Assembly (NCBI GenBank): GCA_937973565.1
Contig: CALJKQ010000168.1
Location: 1 to 18,472, forward strand
From: an uncultured Saprospiraceae bacterium
GTDB lineage: Bacteria > Bacteroidota > Bacteroidia > Chitinophagales > Saprospiraceae
Direction of reading: 5' to 3'
Length of the DNA: 18,472 nt
The notes under the pieces were generated by a model. It was not told the DNA's origin, ran no database searches, and saw only the letters and a program-made list of their open reading frames with translations. Positions 1 through 6,561 of this stretch are shown one piece after another (the first letter of the stretch is position 1; each line of letters starts with the position of its first letter). A program made the translations under genes and the position numbers.

Positions 1-11
1 TTTTAGATATT

Positions 12-57
12 GAAAAATCGGAAAAATCGGAAAGAAGAAGCATTGAAAAATTCCGAT
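12..57. repeat. Tandem 9-mer repeat and short inverted repeat in the sdh leader
   Basis: GAAAAATCG occurs twice in direct tandem at 12-20 and 21-29. ATCGGAA, present at 17-23 and 26-32, is the reverse complement of TTCCGAT at 51-57, so either copy could pair with it across a loop of 18 or 27 bases. This could belong to the end of the gene upstream of the window, to a regulator site for sdh, or be chance in AT-rich DNA. No T-run follows, so I do not call a terminator. Confidence 0.3.
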
Positions 58-108
58 ATTAATTTCAAAGTATGAGTGGTTACAAAATATTATTCCTCGA
101 ACCCCTAT

Positions 109-125
109 TTTAGATTTATTCTAAA
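109..125. repeat. Inverted repeat TTTAGA-N5-TCTAAA upstream of the sdh promoter
   Basis: TTTAGA (109-114) and TCTAAA (120-125) are perfect reverse complements separated by five bases. The centre lies about 58 bases upstream of the TAGATTTG box, a place where an activator could bind. The arms are short and AT-rich, so chance is a real alternative. Confidence 0.2.
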
Positions 126-170
126 TAATACTCAGCATAAAACTCTTTTCATTTTCATTGCTTTAAGTGA

Positions 171-178
171 TAGATTTG
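171..178 (+). promoter_or_regulatory. Putative Bacteroidota -7 promoter box of the sdhCAB operon
   Basis: The octamer TAGATTTG matches the TAnnTTTG -7 element known for the primary sigma factor of Bacteroidota. It ends 22 bases before the sdhC ATG. With a usual start a few bases downstream, the leader would be about 15 bases long. No clear TTTG or TTG -33 element lies 19-21 bases upstream (only a TTTTC around 146-150), so the assignment rests on the -7 box and its position. ATTTG at 174-178 forms an inverted repeat with CAAAT at 183-187. Confidence 0.55.
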
Positions 179-200
179 TAAGCAAATAAATTTCCCAAAT

Positions 201-878
201 ATGTCTTGGTTTACCAACTTTCTTACGTCCTCGATCGGTAAGAAATTAATTATGAGCTTAACAGGACTGTTTCTCATCTTATTTTTGAAGGTACACTTGT
301 TGGGTAATCTCCAATTGTTAAAAGATGATGGTGGACAGGCATTCAATTTGTACGCCCATTTTATGGCTCACAATCCGATGATTAAATTTATTGCTTATGG
401 CAATTATTTTTTCATTTTGCTACACTTTGTTCTGGGTTTGTATTTATGGCGTAAGAACCGTGAAGCCAAAGGCCAGGCTTATGCTGTAAGTAAGCCAAGG
501 GATACGAGCTGGTCTTCCAGAAACATGGCCATTCTGGGTATTTTGGTTTTGGCTTTTCTTTTGCTGCATATGGGAGACTTCTGGTGGAAGATGAAGTTTG
601 GAAGCACCGATCTTGTCATGGTTGGTGACACCGAAGTGAAGGACTTATACAGCAAAGTGTATGCATCATTCAAGGTAACCTGGATTGTGGCTGCCTACCT
701 AATTGGGCTTTTGGCACTAGCTTTCCACTTATACCATGGCTTTGCGAGTGCCTTTCAGACATTGGGACTCAACCACTCAAAGTATACACCAGTAATTAAA
801 TTTTTAGGCACAGCATTTTCGATCTTGGTGCCATTGGCTTATGCCATTATTCCTTTGGTGTTTTATTTCACCAAATAA
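201..878 (+). CDS. sdhC: Succinate dehydrogenase cytochrome b558 subunit (SdhC)
   Basis: This is the 225-residue membrane anchor of type B succinate:quinone oxidoreductase. It passes electrons from the SdhAB iron-sulfur chain to membrane menaquinone through two b hemes. Five hydrophobic segments lie at about residues 15-39, 61-84, 108-128, 158-182 and 199-222. Histidines H32, H75, H123 and H176 (H179 is close by) sit in the first four helices, matching the four axial ligands of the di-heme single-anchor enzymes typified by Bacillus subtilis. One protein replaces the separate SdhC and SdhD of E. coli. The ATG at 201 follows an AT-rich leader without a Shine-Dalgarno sequence and lies 22 bases after a TAnnTTTG box. 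It is the first gene of sdhCAB, 28 bases before sdhA. A fumarate reductase role cannot be excluded from sequence, but the neighbouring complete complex I suits aerobic succinate oxidation. Confidence 0.93.
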   Translation: MSWFTNFLTSSIGKKLIMSLTGLFLILFLKVHLLGNLQLLKDDGGQAFNLYAHFMAHNPMIKFIAYGNYFFILLHFVLGLYLWRKNREAKGQAYAVSKPRDTSWSSRNMAILGILVLAFLLLHMGDFWWKMKFGSTDLVMVGDTEVKDLYSKVYASFKVTWIVAAYLIGLLALAFHLYHGFASAFQTLGLNHSKYTPVIKFLGTAFSILVPLAYAIIPLVFYFTK

Positions 879-906
879 TTATGAACCATAAAATCTGATC
901 ATTGTC

Positions 907-2901
907 ATGCAATTGGATTCAAAAATACCAGAAGGCCCTCTTTCAGAAAAGTGGAAAAAATACAAGTCGACCGTACCACTGGTTGCACCCAACAATAAAA
1001 GAAGGATAGAAGTCATTGTTGTAGGAACCGGTCTTGCCGGCGCTTCTGCTGCTGCTACCCTGGGTGAATTGGGATACAAAGTAAAGGCCTTTACGTTTCA
1101 CGATAGTCCGAGGAGGGCGCATAGCATTGCCGCCCAAGGTGGAATCAACGCAGCCAAAAACTATCAAAACGACGGAGACAGTGTTTACCGCCTTTTTTAC
1201 GATACGATAAAAGGAGGTGACTACAGGGCCCGGGAGGCCAACGTATACCGTTTGGCGGAGGTGAGTACACAGATCATTGATCAGTGTGTTGCCCAGGGCG
1301 TACCTTTTGCCAGAGAATATGGTGGTTTGTTGGAAAACATGTCATTTGGAGGCGTACAGGTATCGAGAACATTTTATGCCAAGGGTCAGACAGGTCAGCA
1401 ATTGTTGATCGGGGCTTATCAGGCTTTATCAAGACAGATATCAACAGGCGCCGTAAAAATGTACAATCGCCATGAGATGATGGATCTTGTGGTTGTCGAT
1501 GGAAAAGCAAGAGGCATCATTGCCAGAAACCTGCTTACCGGAGAACTGGAAAGACATTCAGCTCATTGTGTATTGCTGGCTACCGGAGGATATGGCAACG
1601 TATTTTATCTGTCTACCAATGCCATGGGATCCAATGTAAGTGCCGCATGGAGGGCAACTCGCCGCGGCGCCTTGATGGCCAATCCATGCTTTACACAAAT
1701 TCACCCTACCTGTATCCCCCAAAGTGGCGACTACCAATCGAAGCTGACCCTGATGTCGGAGTCACTAAGAAACGATGGTCGTGTGTGGGTGCCCAAAAAC
1801 CTGGAAGATGCCAAGGCCATTCGCGAAGGCAAAAAAACGGCATTGGATATCAAAGAAGAAGACAGAGATTATTACCTGGAAAGAAGATATCCCGCTTTTG
1901 GAAATCTTGTACCGCGTGACGTGGCATCAAGAGCAGCCAAAGTAGAATGCGACAAAGGCCTGGGCGTAAGTCCAACAGGATTGGCCGTTTTTCTGGATTT
2001 CTCATCGGCCATTGAAAGATATGGTAAAGCGGAAGCCAATACCCAGGGCCTGACCAATGCAAGTCCTGAAGAGATCAAAGCCATGGGTACTAAAGTCGTA
2101 GAAGACAAGTACGGCAACCTCTTTGAGATGTATGAAAAAATTGCAGGCGAAAATCCATATATCTACCCAATGAAAATTTACCCTGCTGTGCATTACACAA
2201 TGGGGGGATTGTGGGTTGATTACAATTTAGAAACCAATATTCCCGGTTTGTTTGCATTGGGAGAAGCCAACTTCTCAGATCACGGTGCCAACCGCCTGGG
2301 AGCTTCTGCATTGATGCAAGGTTTGGCAGATGGATATTTTGTTGCACCGTACACCATTGGTCAGTTTTTGGCCAATGAAATCAGGACCGGAGAAATCAAC
2401 ACACAGTCTGCCGCTTTTGAAGAAGCAGAAAAACAAACCAAATCCAGAATTGACCGATTGATGAATGTGAAAGGCAATCAAAGTGTTGAAAGTTTTCACA
2501 GAAGGTTGGGTAAGATCATGTGGGATCTCTGCGGGATGTCAAGAAATGCAGAAGGCTTGAAAGAAGGCAGAAGGCTGATCAGGGAATTGAGGGAAGAATT
2601 TTACAAAGACGTATTTGTTCCCGGCAATGCAGACGATTTTAACCCGGAATTGGAAAAAGCATACAGGGTAGCAGATTTTCTTGAATTGGGAGAACTCATG
2701 ATGATTGATGCTTATGAGCGCAATGAATCCTGTGGGGGACATTTCAGAGAAGAATACCAGACCCCGGAAGGTGAAGCTCAGCGTGATGATGAGAACTACA
2801 CCTATGTTGCCGCCTGGAAATGGGATGACAACGAACCCCAGCTTACCAAAGAACCATTGGTATTTGAAAATGTGAAGTTGATACAAAGAAGTTACAAATA
2901 A
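907..2901 (+). CDS. sdhA: Succinate dehydrogenase flavoprotein subunit (SdhA)
   Basis: This is the catalytic subunit of complex II (664 residues), which oxidises succinate to fumarate on the cytoplasmic face and passes electrons to SdhB. The N-terminal FAD-binding fold shows VVGTGLAGAS (residues 38-47). H72 in AHSIAAQGG is the expected histidine for covalent FAD attachment. Active-site elements follow: HPTCIP at 266-271, the catalytic arginine R337 in VPRDVASR, H429 in HYTMGG, and R463 in GANRLGASAL. The C-terminal capping and helical region ends with a normal tail (CGGHFREEY at 609-617). Length and motif order suit the long type B/E flavoproteins of Bacillus and Bacteroidota rather than the E. 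coli SdhA of about 590 residues. Residue 269 is Cys where many homologues have Gly or Ala. The start at 907 leaves a 28-base gap after sdhC; there is no visible ribosome-binding site, as is normal for this phylum. Confidence 0.96.
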   Translation: MQLDSKIPEGPLSEKWKKYKSTVPLVAPNNKRRIEVIVVGTGLAGASAAATLGELGYKVKAFTFHDSPRRAHSIAAQGGINAAKNYQNDGDSVYRLFYDTIKGGDYRAREANVYRLAEVSTQIIDQCVAQGVPFAREYGGLLENMSFGGVQVSRTFYAKGQTGQQLLIGAYQALSRQISTGAVKMYNRHEMMDLVVVDGKARGIIARNLLTGELERHSAHCVLLATGGYGNVFYLSTNAMGSNVSAAWRATRRGALMANPCFTQIHPTCIPQSGDYQSKLTLMSESLRNDGRVWVPKNLEDAKAIREGKKTALDIKEEDRDYYLERRYPAFGNLVPRDVASRAAKVECDKGLGVSPTGLAVFLDFSSAIERYGKAEANTQGLTNASPEEIKAMGTKVVEDKYGNLFEMYEKIAGENPYIYPMKIYPAVHYTMGGLWVDYNLETNIPGLFALGEANFSDHGANRLGASALMQGLADGYFVAPYTIGQFLANEIRTGEINTQSAAFEEAEKQTKSRIDRLMNVKGNQSVESFHRRLGKIMWDLCGMSRNAEGLKEGRRLIRELREEFYKDVFVPGNADDFNPELEKAYRVADFLELGELMMIDAYERNESCGGHFREEYQTPEGEAQRDDENYTYVAAWKWDDNEPQLTKEPLVFENVKLIQRSYK

Positions 2902-2926
2902 CAACAATAACTGAAAAAAAGCAGCC

Positions 2927-3682
2927 ATGTCAGATATGAAGTTGACGGTTAAGGTTTGGAGGCAAAAAAATGCCAAAACCCCGGGAAAATTTGAAACCTA
3001 TAAAGTAAATGCCAACGAGCATATGTCCTTTCTGGAAATGATGGACGTGTTGAACGAGCAGTTGGTACACGATAAAAAAGAGCCCGTTGCCTTTGAACAC
3101 GATTGCAGAGAAGGTATTTGCGGTGCCTGCAGCATGGTGATCGATGGTCAACCACACGGTCCACTGCAAGCCACAACAACTTGTCAGCTTCATATGAGGC
3201 ACTTTAAAGATGGAGACACCATTACGGTGGAACCTTTCAGGGCAAAAGCGTTTCCGGTTGTAAAAGACCTGGTAGTAGACAGGTCCGCTTTCGACAGGAT
3301 AATCCAAAGCGGCGGGTATATATCTGTGAATACAGGACAGGCCGTGGATGGCAACTCTATTCCTGTTGAAAAGGATGTTGCCGTAAAAGCATTTGATGCT
3401 GCCACCTGCATTGGATGTGGCGCCTGCGTAGCTGCGTGTCCCAATGGATCTGCCATGTTGTTTACCTCAGCCAAGATCTCCCACCTGGGTTTATTGCCAC
3501 AGGGAGAAATCGAGCACAAGCACAGAACCCTTAAAATGGTGGCTCAGATGGATAAGGAAGGATTTGGATATTGCACCAATATAGGCGCATGCAGTGCGGA
3601 ATGTCCTAAAGAAATTTCTTTGGAAAACATAGCAAGGATGAATCGATCCTTTATCAATGCCAGTTTGACAACCGACAAATAA
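2927..3682 (+). CDS. sdhB: Succinate dehydrogenase iron-sulfur subunit (SdhB)
   Basis: This 251-residue electron-transfer subunit of complex II links the flavin of SdhA to the hemes and quinone site of SdhC. The N-terminal plant-type ferredoxin domain binds a [2Fe-2S] cluster through C60, C65, C68 and C86. The C-terminal bacterial ferredoxin-like domain carries C161, C164, C167 and C171, then C216, C222 and C226, which is the cysteine set for one [4Fe-4S] and one [3Fe-4S] cluster. The gene starts 25 bases after sdhA; an in-frame ATG three codons further in (2936) is an alternative start. It is the last sdh gene. I found no convincing intrinsic terminator in the 178 bases before nuoA, so read-through into nuo is possible although nuo also appears to have its own promoter. 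Confidence 0.95.
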   Translation: MSDMKLTVKVWRQKNAKTPGKFETYKVNANEHMSFLEMMDVLNEQLVHDKKEPVAFEHDCREGICGACSMVIDGQPHGPLQATTTCQLHMRHFKDGDTITVEPFRAKAFPVVKDLVVDRSAFDRIIQSGGYISVNTGQAVDGNSIPVEKDVAVKAFDAATCIGCGACVAACPNGSAMLFTSAKISHLGLLPQGEIEHKHRTLKMVAQMDKEGFGYCTNIGACSAECPKEISLENIARMNRSFINASLTTDK

Positions 3683-3794
3683 ATTTTGGCCTTTGATCGG
3701 GCCCGCGTTATAAAATCGAAAAGCCAGGTACGAAAAACGAATAAAGCCGGAGCATAAAAAGATAAGAAGTAGTCAAAATTTTTATCATTATTTC

Positions 3795-3813
3795 TAATCT
3801 TTTTTAATCTTTT
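3795..3813. repeat. Two TAATCTTTT copies with a 10-base period upstream of nuoA
   Basis: TAATCTTTT occurs at 3795-3803 and again at 3805-3813, one helical turn apart, within an AT-rich stretch (3776-3855). The repeat lies about 18-36 bases upstream of the TAATTTTG box, the region where a -33 element or an upstream activator or A/T contact would sit. The role is unknown and chance is possible in such low-complexity DNA. Confidence 0.25.
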
Positions 3814-3830
3814 ATTTGTTTTAATATATG

Positions 3831-3838
3831 TAATTTTG
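3831..3838 (+). promoter_or_regulatory. Putative Bacteroidota -7 promoter box of the nuo operon
   Basis: TAATTTTG matches TAnnTTTG and ends 22 bases before the TTG start of nuoA, exactly the distance seen between the box and the ATG at sdhC. No TTTG or TTG stands 19-21 bases upstream; the nearest (3815-3818) is only 12 bases away. AATTTTG at 3832-3838 and CAAAATT at 3846-3852 form a perfect 7-base inverted repeat that covers the box and the expected transcription start. This suggests that the 14-gene nuo operon can be transcribed independently of sdh. Confidence 0.5.
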
Positions 3839-3860
3839 TGCACTTCAAAATTTTATTACT

Positions 3861-4229
3861 TTGGGAGACCGTTCAGTCATTGAGTTCCTGCCTATTTTTT
3901 TAATGTTTTTAGTGGCTTTGGGCTTTGTGGTATTTACCATTTGGGTTACCCATAAATTGGGGCCTAAGAAAAAGTCAGAGGTTAAAAACGATGCCTTTGA
4001 ATGTGGCATTGAAAGCGTTGGAAATGCGCGTTCGCCTTTCTCCATTAAATATTTTTTAGTTGCAATACTTTTTGTCTTGTTTGACATAGAAGTAATATTC
4101 ATGTATCCGTGGGCGGTCAATTTTCGGCAGTTGGGTGTTTGGGGATTGGTAGAAATGTTTATTTACGTAGCCATCATTTTGATTGGCTTTGCTTACATTA
4201 TTAAAAAGGATGCCCTTAAATGGGATTAA
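3861..4229 (+). CDS. nuoA: NADH-quinone oxidoreductase subunit A (NuoA), TTG start
   Basis: NuoA is a small membrane subunit (122 residues) at the junction of the peripheral and membrane arms of complex I, lining the quinone channel. Three hydrophobic helices lie at about 9-30, 62-83 and 94-114. The loop carries the conserved cysteine C48 (AFECGIES) and the FDIEVIFMYPW signature (74-84) with acidic D75 and E77. The start is a TTG: a stop codon lies in frame at 3831-3833, no ATG or GTG stands between it and 3861, and the first in-frame ATG (3903) would remove half of the first helix. It opens the nuo operon and is followed after 19 bases by nuoB. Confidence 0.92.
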   Translation: MGDRSVIEFLPIFLMFLVALGFVVFTIWVTHKLGPKKKSEVKNDAFECGIESVGNARSPFSIKYFLVAILFVLFDIEVIFMYPWAVNFRQLGVWGLVEMFIYVAIILIGFAYIIKKDALKWD

Positions 4230-4248
4230 AAGCCAAAACGTCAAAAGC

Positions 4249-4800
4249 ATGAATACAAGCGTTACCATAGATCCGGCACTAAAGCCAGAAGGTTATGAGG
4301 GTCAGGGATTCTTTGCTACCCGACTTGAAAATCTGGTTGGCATGGCCCGAAAGAATTCGCTTTGGCCGCTGCCTTTTGCCACCTCTTGTTGTGGTATTGA
4401 GTTTATGGCAACCATGGGATCCAACTATGATTTGGCAAGATTTGGCATGGAAAGGTTGAGTTTTTCACCTCGACAAGCCGACCTGTTGATTGTGGCGGGA
4501 ACAGTGGCAAAAAAACTGGGGCCCGTGTTAAGGCAGGTGTATGAACAAATGGCAGAACCCAGGTGGGTTATTGCTATGGGGGCATGTGCAAGCAGTGGAG
4601 GCGTTTTCGACACCTATTCGGTGTTGCAAGGCATTGACAAAATCATTCCTGTAGATGTATATATCCCGGGTTGTCCTCCCAGACCCGAACAGTTGATTGA
4701 GGGCATTATTAAAATCCAGGAGTTGGTGCAGACAGAGGGTATTGACCGAAGAAGCACACCCGCATACCAGGAAAAAATAGCTAAATACAATCTTCAATAA
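4249..4800 (+). CDS. nuoB: NADH-quinone oxidoreductase subunit B (NuoB)
   Basis: NuoB (183 residues) holds the terminal [4Fe-4S] cluster N2, which reduces the quinone next to NuoD. The four ligands are visible: the tandem pair C47-C48 (SCCGIEF), C113 (GACASSGG) and C142 (PGCPPRPEQ). The reading frame is open back to 4183, but I chose the ATG at 4249. The longer form would overlap nuoA by 47 bases and add 22 residues unlike any known NuoB start, while MNTSVTIDPALKPEG leads directly into the family. The stop TAA shares its last A with the nuoC ATG (TAATG), which suggests coupled translation. Confidence 0.95.
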   Translation: MNTSVTIDPALKPEGYEGQGFFATRLENLVGMARKNSLWPLPFATSCCGIEFMATMGSNYDLARFGMERLSFSPRQADLLIVAGTVAKKLGPVLRQVYEQMAEPRWVIAMGACASSGGVFDTYSVLQGIDKIIPVDVYIPGCPPRPEQLIEGIIKIQELVQTEGIDRRSTPAYQEKIAKYNLQ

Positions 4801-5315
4801 TGACAGCCAAAGTCCAAGAAACAGCCCAAAAGTTGCAGTCATTTCTGGACAGTTTATCCTGGCTGGACAAAACAGAAGTAAATATTGAATTTGATTTTCC
4901 TGAAGCTGTGGTGGATAAATCAAAGATCCATGCATTGTTGCAGGAAATCAAAGAAAACCCTTCCATGGGTTTTACTTTTTTAACCACACTTTGTGGCATT
5001 CACTTCCCTTCCAGGACCGGTCAGGAATTTTGTGTAATGTACCAGTTGCACAATTTGTACACCAATGAGCGTATACGGTTTTATTCATTTACCCAGGAAG
5101 GTAATCCCACTTTTGCAACGATAACAGATTTGTGGCCAGCCGCCAACTGGATGGAAAGAGAAGCCTTTGATTTTTATGGAATTCACTTTGAAGGACATCC
5201 CAACCTGACACGCATATTGAATGTAGAAGACATGGATTACCATCCTTTAAGAAAGGAATACAGATTGGAGGATGATACCCGTACAGATAAAGACGACACT
5301 TATTTTGGAAGATAG
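4800..5315 (+). CDS. nuoC: NADH-quinone oxidoreductase subunit C (NuoC, 30 kDa type)
   Basis: NuoC (171 residues) is a peripheral-arm subunit without cofactor that packs against NuoD and NuoB near the quinone site. The family signature lies at 104-140: ATITDLWPAANWMERE (106-121), then AFDFYGIHFEGHPNLTRIL (122-140). It is a separate protein; in E. coli and in gut Bacteroides the C and D parts are fused. The start overlaps the nuoB stop by one base. The stop is TAG, one of only two in the window, and nuoD begins 14 bases later after a two-codon start-stop string. Confidence 0.94.
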   Translation: MTAKVQETAQKLQSFLDSLSWLDKTEVNIEFDFPEAVVDKSKIHALLQEIKENPSMGFTFLTTLCGIHFPSRTGQEFCVMYQLHNLYTNERIRFYSFTQEGNPTFATITDLWPAANWMEREAFDFYGIHFEGHPNLTRILNVEDMDYHPLRKEYRLEDDTRTDKDDTYFGR

Positions 5316-5329
5316 TATAATGGTATAGC

Positions 5330-6541
5330 ATGAGTTATTTGAAAGACAAGGGAATTGAAGTAGCCTATAAAGAAATATCGAACCTTAATACGCTCAATCT
5401 GGGCCCCACCCACCCTGCTACCCATGGTATCTTTCAAAATGTGCTGACCATGAATGGTGAGATCATTGAGGATTCGGTTCAAACCATTGGTTACATTCAC
5501 AGGGCATTTGAGAAAATTGCGGAAAGGAGACCCTATGCACAGATTACTGTACTTACCGACAGAATGAATTACTGTTCATCGCCGATCAACAATTTTGGCT
5601 GGCACATGACCGTAGAGAAACTGATTGGTTGTGAAGTTCCCAAAAGAGCTCAGTACCTCAGAGTTATCATTATGGAGCTGGCCAGAATAGCCGATCACAT
5701 CATTTGTGATTCGGTGATTGCGGTAGATACAGGAGCCTTAACCGGCTTTACCTACCTCTTTCAATGGAGAGAAAAAATCTATGAGATTTACGAAGAAATA
5801 TGTGGTGCCCGCCTGACAACCAATATGGGAAGAGTGGGCGGCCTGGAAAGGGATTTTACAAAAACGGCCTGGACCAAACTTAATGCCTTCCTCAAAGGAT
5901 TTCCTGCTGTGCTGGAAGAATTCGAGCAGTTGGTAAAAAGAAACAGGATATTCATGGATCGCACGGTTAACGTGGGATCGATTTCAGCGCAGCGCGCATT
6001 GGACTATGGATTTACAGGACCCAACCTCAGAGCAGCAGGTGTTGACTATGATGTGAGGGTTGCACTCCCCTACTCCCATTATGAAGATTTTTCATTTTCC
6101 ATACCCATAGGTGAAAACGGTGACACCTATGATCGATTCATGGTTCGACTTGAAGAGATGAAAGAAAGTCTTGGTATCATCAGACAAGCCATAGATGGAT
6201 TGCCTGAAGGCCCCTTCCATGCGGATGTTCCCGATTTTTATCTTCCACCGAAAGAAGATGTGTACAACAAAATGGAGGCACTCATTTATCACTTTAAAAT
6301 TGTGATGGGTGAAACCGATGTGCCCAAAGGAACCGTTTATCATTCTGTTGAGGGGGGAAACGGAGAATTGGGTTTTTATCTCATCAGCGACGGTGGCAGA
6401 TCACCCTATCGCTTGCATTTCAGAAGGCCATGTTTTATATATTATCAGGCTTATCCGGAGATGATCAAAGGAAGTTTGCTATCCGATGCTATCCTTACCA
6501 TGAGTAGTATGAACGTAATAGCCGGAGAACTTGACGCTTAA
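5330..6541 (+). CDS. nuoD: NADH-quinone oxidoreductase subunit D (NuoD, 49 kDa type)
   Basis: NuoD (403 residues) forms the quinone-binding pocket with NuoB and descends from the large subunit of [NiFe] hydrogenases. LGPTHPATHG (24-33) contains the conserved histidines H28 and H32. The TDRMNY element (76-81) places Y81 at the position of the tyrosine that contacts the quinone headgroup. GYIHRAFEKIAERR (54-67) and GRVGGLERDF (167-176) are further signatures. The hydrogenase metal-binding cysteines are absent, as expected. The length is normal for an unfused NuoD. An ATG at 5320 just upstream is out of frame and closed after two codons. The protein ends in a standard C-terminus (SSMNVIAGELDA). 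The next gene, nuoE, follows after 20 bases. Confidence 0.96.
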   Translation: MSYLKDKGIEVAYKEISNLNTLNLGPTHPATHGIFQNVLTMNGEIIEDSVQTIGYIHRAFEKIAERRPYAQITVLTDRMNYCSSPINNFGWHMTVEKLIGCEVPKRAQYLRVIIMELARIADHIICDSVIAVDTGALTGFTYLFQWREKIYEIYEEICGARLTTNMGRVGGLERDFTKTAWTKLNAFLKGFPAVLEEFEQLVKRNRIFMDRTVNVGSISAQRALDYGFTGPNLRAAGVDYDVRVALPYSHYEDFSFSIPIGENGDTYDRFMVRLEEMKESLGIIRQAIDGLPEGPFHADVPDFYLPPKEDVYNKMEALIYHFKIVMGETDVPKGTVYHSVEGGNGELGFYLISDGGRSPYRLHFRRPCFIYYQAYPEMIKGSLLSDAILTMSSMNVIAGELDA

Positions 6542-6561
6542 CCTTTAATAAGAAAAGAAAC

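Noticed and set aside
2539..2976. Minus-strand open frame (145 codons) over the sdhA end and sdhB start
   Set aside because: It is phenylalanine-rich because it is the complement of AAA/GAA-rich codons, it covers two certain genes, and it has no domain.
201..3682. Fumarate reductase (frdCAB) instead of succinate dehydrogenase
   Set aside because: Sequence alone cannot separate the two directions in type B enzymes; the adjacent 14-subunit complex I and pdhA make succinate oxidation the better default, so the sdh name is kept with this caveat.
3688..3704. GGCC...GGGCCC as a terminator after sdhB
   Set aside because: Only four base pairs form, CGGGCCCG is a palindrome without a loop, and no T-run follows.
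3683..3860. Small gene or RNA in the sdhB-nuoA gap
   Set aside because: There is no open frame with coding character outside shadows and no stable fold visible by eye; the region is best explained as an AT-rich promoter region.
4183..4248. Longer nuoB with an upstream ATG
   Set aside because: It would overlap nuoA by 47 bases, and the added residues do not resemble NuoB; the ATG at 4249 fits better.
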